A stretch of DNA of 64,000 nucleotides from Hofstenia miamia (GCA_004352715.1 SCFE01000001.1:4354299-4418298), one strand, 5' to 3'. Numbered from the stretch's first letter, positions 24,501 through 37,080 are shown. Translations and numbers: made by a program. The notes: a model not told the origin generated them from the sequence alone.

Positions 24501-24617
24501 TGTTGGCGATAACGTTAGATTTGCAAGTTGCTGCGTGAGCCCTGTGCTTGTCTGCACATTTGTGTCCACCAAGTCAATCACCACACTGTTACTTTGTTTC
24601 TTTTTCCTTCGTTTCAT
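21561..24617 (-). CDS. RLE-type non-LTR retrotransposon polyprotein (R2/NeSL/Hero-like)
   Basis: An intact 1018-residue frame with an in-frame TAG nine bases upstream of the ATG, so the start is well supported. The basic N terminus (KRRKKK) is followed by a C2H2 finger (C51, C56, H68, H72) and a second Cys/His cluster (C94, C96, H106-H113). The reverse transcriptase spans about residues 300-600: ACGPSGLR, RPIAVGEIYRRL, motif A KVDMRNAFN (D447), motif B QQGDPLGP (499-506), motif C YLDD (532-535) and motif E LEILGAPIG (591-599). The C-terminal knuckle is C829-x2-C832...HH842-843...C847. Then comes a PD-(D/E)XK-like nuclease with RPVD (891-894) and IDVTV (908-912). Such enzymes nick the target and prime reverse transcription on it. 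The GC content and codon use differ sharply from the surroundings. No untranslated regions are evident. The exact clade is uncertain. Confidence 0.88.
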   Translation of the reverse strand: MKRRKKKQSNSVVIDLVDTNVQTSTGLTQQLANLTLSPTQPRGAASAGLRCPVENCAMCLSVNGVIQHLERHTKGVLPGSVPRDWLESNNKYVCNCGKLLSKRSRHSHNQRCHAHARLMEAPNTDLPTLAEVASLRRPTLKHVPAMARQAFGRVLQDAISKAIHQNTTDAYIHLLMLPKCVLPTAKRAGKNSHKANIVALCNRWMDGEKVALWRDAERAAIKLQPDKKTVHSDVQKTRDAAIAFAEEGLFGKASRVLCSKGLAPNSDETKRLLAEKHPIQAAPVIPAINSAPVQLGPDFKILDILRSFPKGTACGPSGLRIDHLCEAAEATLPVSFISTLRQFMNHLVSGKAPREVAPVLAGAALVALRKSAPAAQLDIRPIAVGEIYRRLAGKCICAVTSEEARQLFQPHQFGVACPGGMEKVVHKLREVVKEHWNDDDFTILKVDMRNAFNTVSRQAVMDKCSKHFPEILPWVIYCYQTHPRLWHVTGEFLSAAGVQQGDPLGPLMFAIALNRLVLEIDEIDDLLLNMWYLDDGVICGTRSSIMRCLACIQQAMEWSGLELNLKKCEIFCRLDLSAFPEEIKKFHQPNLEILGAPIGSNDYCNDYIVSKSQAAEMLLNKLPTLGDPQIAISLLRQCGSFCKLAHLARCCPPDQAQEMLGHFDDAVLSCFEEINAIELSEVARKQAQLGLSCGGIGLRSLKLHAPAAYISSVASSGIIADLKFSIQSYNDQVKVEDKLQIAGNEFPSRWKRQVSLSASIEKKCLSDLLEEAESPSERVRLLEVSSPNASTWLTATPSPGLGFRLEPEEVQVLLKHRLGLPLACTGAKCPLCPENLLDPLGHHALTCKTGPDVIFRHNTIRDTVFNCASRALMNPILEQGANMDHSSSLTRPVDVLIPVWSLGKAGAIDVTVAHPLNPLNIDGASATTGYCLEAAELKKHCENDDKCEELGWECLPLAVTPYGSWGIQAMRTIRKIASRLAIQTKQSTEAAQKEIMTRLGIVLARCTARAIIARSPVD

Positions 24618-26370
24618 TGTATTCTAACCATCAACTTTAATTATTTATCTGGAAATTTGCTACTTTTTTTTCTGTTCTTTGATCAATATCTTTGTAGAAT
24701 AGTTGTATCTTGAATATGATTTTCTTATGCGTTTATTATTAATTGATTAATCTTTCAATATTTTTTGTATTTCTTTTTTTCGGTTGAATTAATTTTCATG
24801 TGCTCTACAGTTTGTTGTGATCATTAACCGTGGCTTCGATGTTCTATTGGGTTCCCAAGCATACATGTAACATGTAAAATGTGTGCTTTTAGTAGGAAAT
24901 GTTTCATGTATTTGCAGTTAACTTCTTTGCTAACTTTTAAAATAGTGCTAAAATTTCTTTTCAGTTTTGAGGAATGTTGTAATTCCCAAACATTTCATAA
25001 TTCTATATCGACCCCTTGGATTGACTACGGTTTGCAAGATTTCCAAACATTCAAGTGCATGCTATTAATATGAATTGATAAACTCTGTCACACCGAGAAA
25101 GATGTAACTTATAAAAACTCAGTTGATAGAATAATCACCATAAGTATTCGAGAATGGAAAAGTTTAAAAATAGAGCCTTACGGAAAAAAAAGCTGTGATA
25201 GGTAATATCGAACAAATTTGGGATTCAATGTGAACAACTTGAAGTCTATTTGAAAGATAACCTGAAACTAAACTGCTAAAGACAGAATCAAAAGATATAT
25301 TTGTCCTTTTTGTGACTAGTAAAAATGAGATACTTTATCAACTAAAATCTTTCTGTAAGTCTGACAGAATGAATTTTTGGAAATCAGAGGCATCATAGAA
25401 TGAACACTAAAGAGTAAGAGCGTAAATACTTCTAGAGTCGAGCAAAAGATTATGAAGGATAGAATTACTATTTTCTCGAAAATTTATGGAAGATACGAAA
25501 AGCACAAATGCTTAATGAAATTCTTGAAGAAGTTAGTTAATTTATAACTAATGGAGCTTGGCAAGATGTAGGATGGATTTTTTCAAATAATTTACCTAAA
25601 TATAGATATAAAAGTATCAAATAGAGAAGTCACTGTTTCCTAGATAGGAAGTTACATTTCTTTAAATTTATCACTTGGAGATTTATGAGACATAATTAAC
25701 TATAGAAGAATATATACATGGAATATAGAGTTAATGAATTAAAATTAGCATTAGATGTATTAACTGGACTTGTAGAATATTTAAGTGTAGAGGATAACGA
25801 AAATTGATATAAACTATATATTCAAGGAACTGGCGAAATCTTGCGAAGAACATGTGGGGATATTATCATATCTAATAACAATATGCTGATGAAGCCAAGG
25901 CTATTTCCTTATATAATAAATATTTCATATTAATTTTAAATAGCCTTGAGACCCCCATGAGCTCTGACTTTGCACAGAGCATGCCTCAATGGGTTTGGAA
26001 TATCTTTGCACATATCAAGAAACACTCAAAGTTCATTGTTGCTTCCATGAGCTAAAAACCTTATAAATACATAAACATTAGGCATACAGAGAATTTAAAT
26101 ATTTTTAAAAAATTCGACATTTACAAAAAATAATTATTAAACTCTTAAAAATTCCAGAGTATACACAATTCGCGAAAAAGTTATCCACCAATTACAGTGA
26201 CTCCATCAGGCAATCAACTTTAAGTTGTGGGAGCATTTACTCATAGTCAACCAAAATTGAAACCCATTGTCTTATTTGAACTTAGTATTAATGTAATAAT
26301 TATTTGTATAATAAGTGCGATATATTATATATATTTTTCTCATTTTATTTCTGTATACCTACATTTGCAT
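24618..26370. other. AT-rich stretch without genes
   Basis: Composition falls back to the local AT-rich level right after the retrotransposon start codon. No promoter-like 5' untranslated region, gene or repeat was recognised. Confidence 0.4.
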
Positions 26371-26378
26371 TTCCTGTA

Positions 26379-26401
26379 TGTATATATATATACACACACA
26401 N

Positions 26402-26444
<43 letters not shown>

Positions 26445-26458
26445 TATATATATATATG
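26379..26458. repeat. (TA)n/(CA)n compound microsatellite
   Basis: TA repeats, a short ACACACA segment with one N at 26401, then TA repeats to 26458. Confidence 0.9.
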
Positions 26459-26858
26459 TTTGAGGCTAATGTTTCTTTGAAAAAATTTTCCTCATCTTGT
26501 CATAGGATGAGTTTCTGCATATAAAATGGGAAATGTTAATATTTGAAGTAAACTTCAAAAACCCTCAACCACTTTTTTGTATTCAAAAAGCGAGAATTTT
26601 TAAGAAATGAATATAGCATTAAACATTTTGCTTTTATTTTCCCTTAAAAATAATAAAAGAGCATCTAAGAGTTGGAAAAAAATTACCAAATTTCATGTCA
26701 TCCCAAATTGGAAAAAAATTACAAATTTCATATCATCCCAACTCCTTTCGGTTTCTCTAGCAATATATGCTCGATGGGGTAATTGGGAAAACTACAATTG
26801 CACGTATTTGCTTTCAATGAATAATCATATGTTTCGATTTAGAAAATGATGTTAACAT

Positions 26859-27215
26859 CTATGATTTCTTTGTAGAGCTAACACTTGTTGTATCGAACAA
26901 AATCATTTTGATTTGATTCCATGGACTTAAGTCAAATGTGGTATTTGTTATAGCTTTAATAATGGTTTTAGTTTTTCCATTAACTGGGTGCAGAATTTTA
27001 TTCTTAAGAACTACTATGTGAATTTTTTTGAAGATACGCTTACGATAAAATTTAGGCATCAAGTTTCCCCTTCTACTGTCTATTAAATGATGTTTACTGT
27101 TGACAACTTCAGATTGGTTAAGAGTTGGAAAATCTATTCCTTCATCTTGCAATTTTCTATATATTTTAGCATCTCTAGATGAAAAGAATCGAATAATGAG
27201 AATGCTTTCAAGCAT
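26859..27215 (-). pseudogene. hAT-like transposase fragment
   Basis: A 118-codon minus-strand frame. It contains RDAKIYRKLQDEGIDFP and ends WNQIKMILFDTTSVSSTKKS. The DTTSVSSTKK block matches the D-T-T-S-V-N-T-G motif around the first catalytic aspartate of a group of hAT-type transposases. The frame stops just after it, so the rest of the enzyme is missing. A hAT miniature element lies immediately next to it (27242). It could be part of the same older element or an unrelated neighbour. Confidence 0.4.
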
Positions 27216-27241
27216 TGTTGGTAATCAGACCCAGTTCCAAC

Positions 27242-27606
27242 CAAAGTTGCAAGTGGGCTGGGCCCTGCGCATTAGGCTTCATCCGACTCATTAGGCCTTT
27301 CTTCGATTTCTATTTGGGCGGACTTGGGCTGAGCTTGAGCCACATTTTTTAATTATATTTAAACCTAGGAAGTGCTTAGATCGAAATCGTAAGCAAATAT
27401 TTTGATTAGTTGACTGATTTTTTTAATGATTTCAGTCAATTTTGGGATTAGATTTATGAATTTGAATGCCATTTTTCACATAAAACAATGTTTTTAGTAA
27501 TTTGTATTCTAAGTTTTGGAAAGCCTACATATGATTGCTTTGTTGAGTTAATGTCTACAACTATGTTTGCAGTGGGACATTGAATTTAAACCTTTCCGGC
27601 AACTCA
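27242..27606. mobile_element. hAT-type MITE
   Basis: Left end CAAAGTTGCAAGTGGGC, right end ...TCCGGCAACTCA, an imperfect inverted pair. Flanking 8-mers are GTTCCAAC (27234-27241) and TTTCCAAC (27607-27614), 7 of 8 identical. GGGCTGGGCC and GGGCGGACTTGGGC subterminal words occur at the left. Confidence 0.6.
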
Positions 27607-28069
27607 TTTCCAACAATAATTCATTAACATCAGTATCTCTTTTGGGATGTGTCAATTTAGGATCCCAATAGGGAAAAATTTTTTAATATATTTTTATGCC
27701 CCTAACATACTACATAACAACCATGAACTGTGCTTATGACAACATTGCTCACTTTCTGCGCAAATATCATGGATTCTTATAAATGCAAAACCAGTGTGAA
27801 TTATGTTACATATAAGTGAATATTATATTCTGAAAATTCAACCCTTTATAAATATAGTGAGGATGCAAGTAAAATATTCTGAAGAATATTTTTAGTAATT
27901 TAGCATTTATCAGGATATTGGACCTTGACACCCAAATAATATATTCTTGAGTATTCAAAGATCAACAGCCTTTGCCATTTGCAATTCTTTTATTTGGGCT
28001 GAATAAAAAATATTTTATCTATTAATAAGGGTTTTTTCATACATCTTGCTATCAAAAAAACTTTTGAAC

Positions 28070-28530
28070 CTGAACCTGCACTTCACAGGATTGGACTCCA
28101 ATACTTAAATGTCCTGATGTAGAAGAACGCATGATTAGCCTACACACAATTTTTTGAAGGAACAAATTAGGGAATCTATTATTGATTTTTTCCATCATAA
28201 ATTCTCAGGATCTCCATTAGCTTCCAATAGCTGCAAAGCTAAATCTGAGCATGAGACAAACCAAAATTTTTCTTGCAACATTGAAGAGATGGGATATTCA
28301 ATGGAATGTCTACCAAACTTCATTTTCTGAAATGTCAATTTTATGTTTTTCATGAAAATTTAAACTTGTTTAGTGATCAACAAGGAAAAGTTATACGAAC
28401 AACTCAGGAGACTTGTTTAGGAGTGGAGGTAAATTTAGAACATATTGAAATCTGCAGAAATCAATATTTTGGGAGTATATTTCAGCTTCATGAAATTTCT
28501 GTATGTTCAAATATATGAAAACATTCTATT
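28070..28530 (+). pseudogene. Decayed transposon-associated protein
   Basis: The frame at 28306-28518 reads MSTKLHFLK, FHENLNLFSDQQGK and stops. From memory this resembles a widespread animal protein, found next to transposons, with the motif K-x-H-F-L...F-x-E-N-L...S-D-x-x-G-E. Immediately upstream, other frames give pieces with the same order, including a FEGTN-like block near 28160. The catalytic type of that family is not known to me. Several stops and frameshifts make this copy dead. Confidence 0.35.
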
Positions 28531-28672
28531 TATTAGCTATTTGATCACTAAAACAAGCATGTTGAAAAGCTAAGAGCCTTGATAATATCTCAATTAATGG
28601 AATTTGAAAAGTACTCTATTTAGGCTATATTTTGGACTCATGGCTTTTAGGTGAACACAAAACATCTGCTTA

Positions 28673-29178
28673 CATTAAAATCAAAATACAATTAGATGTT
28701 TGTGTAGAATTATAAAAGTTATTTGAGGATTTTTGGTATCTCCATCAATTTCTGATTTTTAAGTTTATTCATCTATTTACACAATAAAATCAATTTCATG
28801 ATAATTCCTAAAGTATGGTTTCTACCATGAAAATGACCTCAAATTCGTGTTTAGCAACAACAAATTGACCAAAAACACTGAGAAAGTACTCAACTAAGAA
28901 AAAATATTTTTGCCACACAGTGTTATTGCTCCAATAATGTGTTTGTTTCAATCTCAAAATTTCTTCACACCGATTTCCGATAATTTGATCAATGAAAATT
29001 GCAATTGCGTCAATTATAGTGATTAATATCAGTTAGATCATTTGATACTTTTCTTTACATTCTCAAGAAAATTTTTTTACAGTAATTTTATCATATATAA
29101 CTCGAATTGATATGCTGATTTTAAGAAGCTTTGCTCGAAAGGTTTTGCATTCAGGCAACGTCTTCTAAGGCTGAGCCT
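28673..29178 (+). repeat. 506-bp repeat, copy 2
   Basis: Identical to 5882-6387. Here both flanks are real sequence, so this copy defines the right-hand border (after GCTGAGCCT), while the left border is set only by the gap in copy 1. It lies just downstream of the transposon-protein remnant at 28306. Confidence 0.85.
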
Positions 29179-30722
29179 AGGGACTTACTACCTTACTCGA
29201 ATCACTTTGGTGTTATCTTAAAGATGAGAGTCATGACTAGGAATTACCACTTTCATTTCTATGATGTATGAGCTTCATTTTGAAAAATGAGAATTTTTTT
29301 TGGCCTACTTCGTCGTTTTTTTTAAAAACAATGAACTTTGAATTTTTTTAACTACCGTTCAATTACCTATTCTTCATAAATTTGCAAAATGGAAATGTCA
29401 TTCGCTAGATAAACTCATCTTGCAAAACTCTTGAAAATTTCAGATAATTATCTGCAAAAATGACCGAATTATGATGTCACAAGAAAAATGAAAAATAGCA
29501 AAAAACCAATTTACAGGAAATACCAAAAAACTTATTTAATAATTAACTTATGTATAATGTATATGTATGTGACTTGGTCAACGAAGTGCTCTTTTTTAGA
29601 GCAATTAGGTGTGCATTTGTAATAAACTAGTGTCATATATGTGTTAAATGATAGTCTTAGAATCTAAATCTGTTAAAAATGAAAATCAATTTTTTAAGAA
29701 AATATCATGATTTTTCACGAAAATAGCACATTAACCCCAGCTATTTCTTCTTCAGTAGACATACTATCCAGGCCTCATTAGTGTGGCAAGGGCAGAAATG
29801 TTTGTGACTGGGCCACATAAGACGTAGCCTTTGGACATCTTAATTAGATGATAAGTCCTGAATACCTAACTAATTTTTTCAAAAATCATCAGACATTATA
29901 AACTGTTGGATAAAATAGGTAAACTTGCCATAGCTAGCATTTAGGTATCTGTTGAAGTGACTCTCTTCAGACGCTCGTTTTGAAATTATTCAATATCCAA
30001 ATAATATCGCACAAGTTATTATTTAACACAAAAAATGTGTATAATTTTTTGTTAGTTTGTAAAAATCAGAGTTTGTTCTATGTTGTTAAACATTTTCTCT
30101 TTAATAGGGCATTGAAAATTTTCTTGGACAATGTTATGTAGCTTATTCATTTCTAATTTAAAGGTGATTTTTCTCACATTCTTCATGGATCAAGGAGAAA
30201 AAGTTTTTGCTTTAGTGAAAAATGTCATCACCTTAACTTTATATATATATTTGTGCATTGAACTGTATTGACGAAAATGTGCCCAAAGTGCACGTTGAGG
30301 AAAATTTTCCATATGACAACTCCAAGGAGCAAATTTAGAGTTCGGTATCAATAAATGACTGAATGTGCCATTTGTACAATAAATATGATTATAAAATTTT
30401 GAAAAAAAACTAATTCAAGCGCATTTTAGTTTTGAAATGTCATTGTAAACATTTAATGACATTTTCTAGAACGCTTTCTTACAAAATGATCACTACTGCA
30501 TCAAAGTGCCGCAGCAGAATTGTGTTGCAATTCATGTTAAATATATATATTCCCAACATAGCTTCCTTGTAGTGTTTAAATTAATAACGTTCATTCTGCA
30601 ATTTTTATCGATGTTTTACCCGTTATTTTTTGCCACTCGTTCTCATAATTGTCTGTAAAACATGTACCTCTACATCCTACAAGTCGATGCCTGTACTCAC
30701 GAATATTATCCTTACCTCCACA

Positions 30723-30754
<32 letters not shown>

Positions 30755-31165
30755 NNNNNNNNNNNNNNNNNNNNNNNNNNNNNNNNNNNNNNNNNNNNNN
30801 NNNNNNNNNNNNNNNNNNNNNNNNNNNNNNNNNNNNNNNNNNNNNNNNNNNNNNNNNNNNNNNNNNNNNNNNNNNNNNNNNNNNNNNNNNNNNNNNNNNN
30901 NNNNNNNNATATATATATATATATATATATATATTTATGGATTTGTATATGGTATTTGTCATTTATCTATATGTTAGGATTTGTGCAAAATAATCTTTAC
31001 TTTTCTGAAGCAGACGGAGTTTTCCGTTAAAATATGAATTGATGTGACATTTAACCAGGATTGAACGCAGAAGCACCCCTCCACTGGCGCGCAATTCAAA
31101 GTGCTACAAGGCAACATGATTTTCATTGAAGACATTCTACTGTTAGAAAAAACAATAGAGAAAGT
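29179..31165. other. Non-coding stretch with a TA-flanked gap
   Basis: No gene recognised. (TA)n lies at 30724-30754 and 30909-30934 on both sides of a 154-N gap (30755-30908). Reading frames across it are artefacts. Confidence 0.5.
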
Positions 31166-31504
31166 CAGATTTGTAATCGGGCCTTGATTTCAAGCCCGGT
31201 CCCATTAAATCACAACCCGTGATGAAATTCATGCCGGGCCAATCATATCCAAAACCATTATAAGACTTATTGTAAATAAATAAATTAAACACATAATTGA
31301 AAATAAAATGAAAACAACTTTGCATGAAAAATTCAATAGAGAATATAATAGTTGGTATAATATTGTAATGTAAGAGAAAGAATGCATATTTATTAATGCA
31401 ATTTTGAACAATTTTAGGCCGCTTGTGCAGAAATTTTTTACCCTGGCCCTTCCCGGTTCTTCATTCTTAGTTCTACGGCTCAAGCCTGCCCGGTTGCAAC
31501 TCTG
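31166..31504. mobile_element. hAT-type MITE
   Basis: The left end CAGATTTGTAATCGGGC and the inverse of the right end, CAGAGTTGCAACCGGGC, differ at 4 of 17 positions. Flanking 8-mers match at only 5 of 8. The interior is AT-rich with GGGCC words at both ends. Confidence 0.55.
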
Positions 31505-33355
31505 GCGAATGGTGAATATATTGCTAAAGGCCTAAAAACATAGACAAGAATTGTGACTCAAATATAGGGTTTGAATCGGAGCGTTGTGAGATAATTTCTT
31601 TCTTATAAAGCAAAGTAAGCTATCAGTTGTTAAAATGAAGTCGCAAGGAATTCTATCCATCAATTGATTTGATACGTAGAGTAACAATTGATTTTCCCCA
31701 AATCCTTTCAGATTTGCTCAAATCTTTTATCGACATTAAGTCTCTTCATAATTTGAAATGTTTACAGAGAAAGTATCTTGACGATTATATTATCCGAGAG
31801 TGTATTTATAGCAATGATTAACTTTAATCTGTTTTTTAAGAATCTTAATTATTGATACTTTATAATGCCAGGAAATATTTAAGTATATTTAAATAAATAA
31901 ATTTATGTATTTTGAAATCTTACAATTTGCATTAATAATTTTTTCGACTTAGCTTAGTTGCATTTTTTCAGTTAAAATTTGACGGTTTTCGAGGATCTAT
32001 AAGGTTGTAAAAAAATTTTAACCCTTAGCACTCCAATATATTTAAGCAAAGAAATATAACAATTTTGGGGGTGAGGCTAAGTGTTGAAAATAACTCCAAA
32101 CTTTGTTGATGCATCTTCTGCAACAATCACAAAGCATGTGATTGCTTGTTAAAAAAATCAATTGACTTTGATGTAAGCTAACCGTCATGATCACTCGCTC
32201 TCAAAGGTCTCCCCTGATAAAAGTCCTTGAGAGGTCGTGAGAACAAATATAAATCTCATTGCACCAAATCATGATGTGCCAAAGAATGGCTAAGTTTCTT
32301 TGATGATCTTGGCGGCGGGGGTGATATTATTGCGATTTTCTGGGTTTATTCGTTAGGGTTGCTTTGCTGTATTTGCAATACAGTTTACAGTAGAAGAGCA
32401 AAATCACACTCTGAATTTTTAGACTTAACTATAGCTTTGAATCAACATTGCTGAAACAAGAATGTATCAGAAACCATCAAATATTACTTTGTACAACTCT
32501 TACTACATTTTTAATTACAACACCAAATACTAAGATTGTAGAAACCCTGATTATAAAGAACCATGACAAATATCAATTATTGAATAAGCAATAAAGTAAC
32601 ATGAATAAACTAAATAAATTTTATCTGTATAAATGCTTAAATAGTACTTAGGGCAGTATATTGCAAATATTATTGCAGAATCGGTAAACAGAAGGCGGTC
32701 TGATTAGCCCTATGCCGGGGATCAGTCGTTTGTCTAAGTCGGCCTTTCCTACAAAATTCACTGATCCCTACGTCTAAGTAATTGCAACATAACTATTAGC
32801 ACTCTAATTGGTATGACAGTCCTTTGGTCTACGAGAAGGCATTTCATGAGGGCCATTTCAGAGGAGATGCAATCGCCTTTAATCGGTGCTTCTCTATATA
32901 TAACGGATAGTGATAGTAAATTTAAATAGAATAGCAACTTTTAGCTATTGATCTTAAGCGCAATAAATAAAGTTTTTTTCTATTTGAGAACGCTTAATTT
33001 TACGCCTTTGCAAACGCAATATTTAACAATATTTAGTGTGATAGGGTAATGCTCTCGTTATTAAGAGAGAGCTTATGCTTCGCCATAGTTATTGCTAATT
33101 ATCAGTTATTGAAATCACGAATCTTTTGTTTTCTAGATGCATGAACAAACTGAAATTATACTAACTTTTTACTCAAAAATATTCCGTTGAATAAATTAAC
33201 TAAATTTATATATATAATTATACTGGGTAAACATTCTGTTTTCAATATAAGAACTGAAAGATTGTACCGAAAAGGGTTTCAGAAAGCAGTCAGATGCGCC
33301 ATGAAATTTAAAAAAACCGTCATCTCTACATTCCATTGAACAAGTGACGAACATA

Positions 33356-33392
<37 letters not shown>

Positions 33393-36111
33393 AAACAAAT
33401 AATTGTGTCAGTTAGCTCTAAAATATAATATTATCATTACTAGCATTCTATCAGAAATTCCTTACATTAGTAGAAACTTTAAAGTATACCACAATTACTT
33501 AACCTTCAAAGCTAAACAGATTTTATATTACTTATAATTATAGTAGTAACTAAAAACTTGAAGAGTTTCTACATAGATACTAACTTCTGTTAACAAACAT
33601 TTAACACCTGGTTCCAAAGTTTGAAAATTTGCATAAATATATTCAATCCTTGAAGTAATTAGCCAGCAGCTTGAAGTTATACCATCATACCAATGGAGCA
33701 AAAAAGGATAATTGAGTTTACAACAAAAGCAATCATATTCTCCAAACGGCAGAAACTGCTTTTGATCAGGTATCGCTTTACTTCAGAAGTTATTCAAAAA
33801 TTAAAACGCTTTGACAAACCAAATTGATTTCCCTTTAGGTTGAATCTTCTAAAGACAACCAATTTCTGAATTGGACACAAACAAATCAATAGTTTTTAGC
33901 AAAACATTTTGTGTTATTGAAGTAATTTATTTTGATATCTCCAGTAAAAGAATAAAGCTATTGTACTAAATCAATTCATTTCATTTATATCTCTGATTTT
34001 AATATGGAACCTTTATTAAATAGAAACACTCATTTCCACAAAATCTATCTTAAAATTAAAGAATTTACAGCTGATCTGTAAACAGAGTAGCCCTGATATT
34101 ATTTAAGAACCATCGGTCAGACCTGAATTGTTAGATATAGTGGACGTCGATGATATACTAACGTGCCTATATTAACTGCTTCTGCTGCTCAACTTTCTCA
34201 GATCTTGCTTGGCAAACTTTGGGCCGAACAGAGCCTGGGCCGTAAATACCTGACCCATTTGAACTGTAATTTACAGTAGCTTACTTTTCTGATTTGAAAA
34301 AACTAATGATTCCTACCTTTGATCGAATTTCAATGCCGATATTTCTCAACACTTACTAATTTGCCTGAAAGCATTTACTTAAACATTTAAAGAAAAACAT
34401 TTTCTACTATTACTAATGTTATCATATCAGTGAATAATGCAAAATCAAATCAATTATTGTTATTAATTGAAATTGAATAGAATGTGCCCTGCTAAGCTAT
34501 CACCTTAGTTTTGCTTTTATGGCAAAATGTGAATACGCAGACTTGTCCATGGATTTTGAATAGATTTGGATCTAAAAATGCGATCCAAGATCTCGGGGAT
34601 ACTTTGTTTATAGAACACTTCAGCGCAGTATTAGTGGTTACTAGGGTAAATATAGGCAATTTGATGCATTTGACATTAGTATTTGATATTTGCATATGAA
34701 GATGTGTTGTAAATCTCTCAGGTTATCAGTTCTACACATTATAGGGATAAGCCGAATTCGTGTTCGATGTGACTACAGACTTTATGCAAGATATTGTATG
34801 TAGCGATTAACAACGACTGCTAATAAACTAGCTAGTTAGATCACTAACCCCGAAAATTAGGAATGAAGAGTCCCTTGATTCTCCTTTTTCAAATATAATT
34901 CCAGGCAAATTAGTGTAAATAGAGCATAGCGTACTAAAAAGTAAATAATTTTATTATAATTTCTTAATTTTATAAAAATATCTGCATTTTACTATCAAAA
35001 CAACCGCGGAATATAAAACTACCACAGTATTGTAGTTGGTACGGTATTGAGGAGCCCTATTCATTTTTTTATAATTTTCATTTTGCTCATGTCGTTTTTA
35101 AAGTACAACTGCTTTTCTTTGACGACTTGCTAGGTGTATTTTTAATAATCCATAAGAATTTCATGGATCTGCAATGGATCTGGATCCAAAAACCGATCCA
35201 AGCTAATAATTAAATTTTGCTAGGCAAACACTAATTAAAAAACCACTTTATTAACTATGCTGATATTTCTTCGGCAAGTGTATCGCATATTCCATGAAGA
35301 GATATCTTACTCCGAAATTAGGAACAAACAGTCCCTCATAAGCTATATTCAGGACCTACACTCATGATATTTAACTTTTTTACATCCAATGCTTTAAGAT
35401 GAAAACGTGTTCTTCTAGTACAGTAACATCGATTTAAGATATTTTTGCATCAGTTCATACACTTCGTGTTTTACAAAGAAACAGCGCTAATTTAGTATGG
35501 TGGCCAGAGCAAATCATTATTTGAAATACAAAAAAAAAATTGAGTGTTAATTTATATATTTGGGGTATGCATAGAATATCACAGAAAGGCCTTCCACTGC
35601 TATTAAGGTGTAAAATAGTTTAATACGAAAAGACGCATTCTTTTGAATAAATTTTGAAATTTTCTTCTGAGGCAAGCAATTTTGTATATTTTCGTGTATG
35701 TGACCGACATTACTCATTAGACATATTAAGCTTTATTTTGCAAAAATAATAGTGACTACCCCACCAAAGTTGAGCAGAACGAGTTTGGAGAGCATAGTGC
35801 GGAATTCTGAAAAAAAATATTTTGAGCAGGAATTTGTATTTTGAGTGAGTTAATGCTCTAGTAATTAGGTCTTTGTAGATATTCTTTGCCTTTCCTTGTG
35901 GAAAGCTTTCGCAAAAATGAAATCATTTTGAGAAATTCCATGCATCGCTCTAGGCTTGATAATTCCTATGACTAGGGCAGCAAAAGCCAATCAGAGCAGA
36001 GTGATTACACCACAGTTATTGAAGGTTGTGTCAAGTTGTATCATGGACTAATTTTTAATGCCTTCATCACAAATTTTATATCGCTGAAATTAATAGCTCT
36101 ACCTACATCAC
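31505..36111. other. AT-rich stretch, weak direct repeats only
   Basis: No gene found. ATGGATTTTGAATAGATTTG (34542) and ATGGATCTGCAATGGATCTG (35162) begin two diverged direct repeats. A second pair, around CCGAAAATTAGGAA (34850) and CCGAAATTAGGAAC (35312), follows each. A (TA)n tract lies at 33361-33390. Confidence 0.35.
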
Positions 36112-37080
36112 CAGAGTTGGAAGTGGGCCCCTTTTTACCGTACTGAGACAGGACTGAACAGAATATATTAGGACTGGAGGTTTAATATTTAACCTTTTCA
36201 CGCGCACATATGATTTCAAAGCATAACATTTTTTGAAATTCTATTTTTTAATTGCAGCTTATATTACTAAGAACTGTAATGAAAAAATTATTGCAATGAG
36301 ATTTGATCATTGTTTTGAGCTGAGTTTTCAGAGATCCTGCATGCGTCAAGGGTAAAAAATCTGCTTAAATTGAAATATATAGTTTTTAAAATTTCTTTGT
36401 AATCTATGATACACAACATAACCATACGTACATAAAGTACTTCTATGGATCACTTTTAGAATGGACTGATTTTTTTTTGCCTGAAACTTGAAAAAAAATC
36501 AATATAATACCGAAAGTTAATGGTGATTTTTCTATTATACTTAATCAGCAAAACAAATTAGGACATAATTTGTGCATATGTTGATGGTACATGGAGTATG
36601 TAAATAGCATGCACTTATATAACAAACTAAACTCTGTCCCAGTTAATAAGTAAAGTTTTATATCAATAATTGGGGTTTATTATAGCGTAAATACCATGGT
36701 TTTGGCTCGAATTAGATAGTTTAGGATCTTGTGCATATTATAAAAAAAATGAAAATCAAAACTTGAAATTATATTATGCTACATCATTTTCCTAAAAAAC
36801 CGGTTTACTTATTAACTTGGACAGAGTTTAGTTACAAAATATTTTGCAAATTTTCATTAAAAATTTCAATTAAATTTTTAAACATACAAGAAAGCGGAAG
36901 TCACACGAAATATTACATGTAGTTTCGATAAAGAAATTTAAGGTTCGTTTTGAAAAAGGATTACGTAAATATTAAATAAATATAACCCTATTTGTGGTAA
37001 TTTACTTGAGTCAAATATTGAAACTCATTGAGAATAGAGTATAGTGTTAGATTTATGGCTTGGGCTAAGATTATGGTTCG

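Noticed and set aside
21970-24713. Many frames of 60-130 codons opposite or overlapping the retrotransposon
   Set aside because: Shadows of the GC-rich 1018-codon frame; none has its own motif.
30591-31030. Frames of 114-123 codons rich in IYIYIY
   Set aside because: Products of (TA)n and a gap; alternating TA has no stop in any frame.
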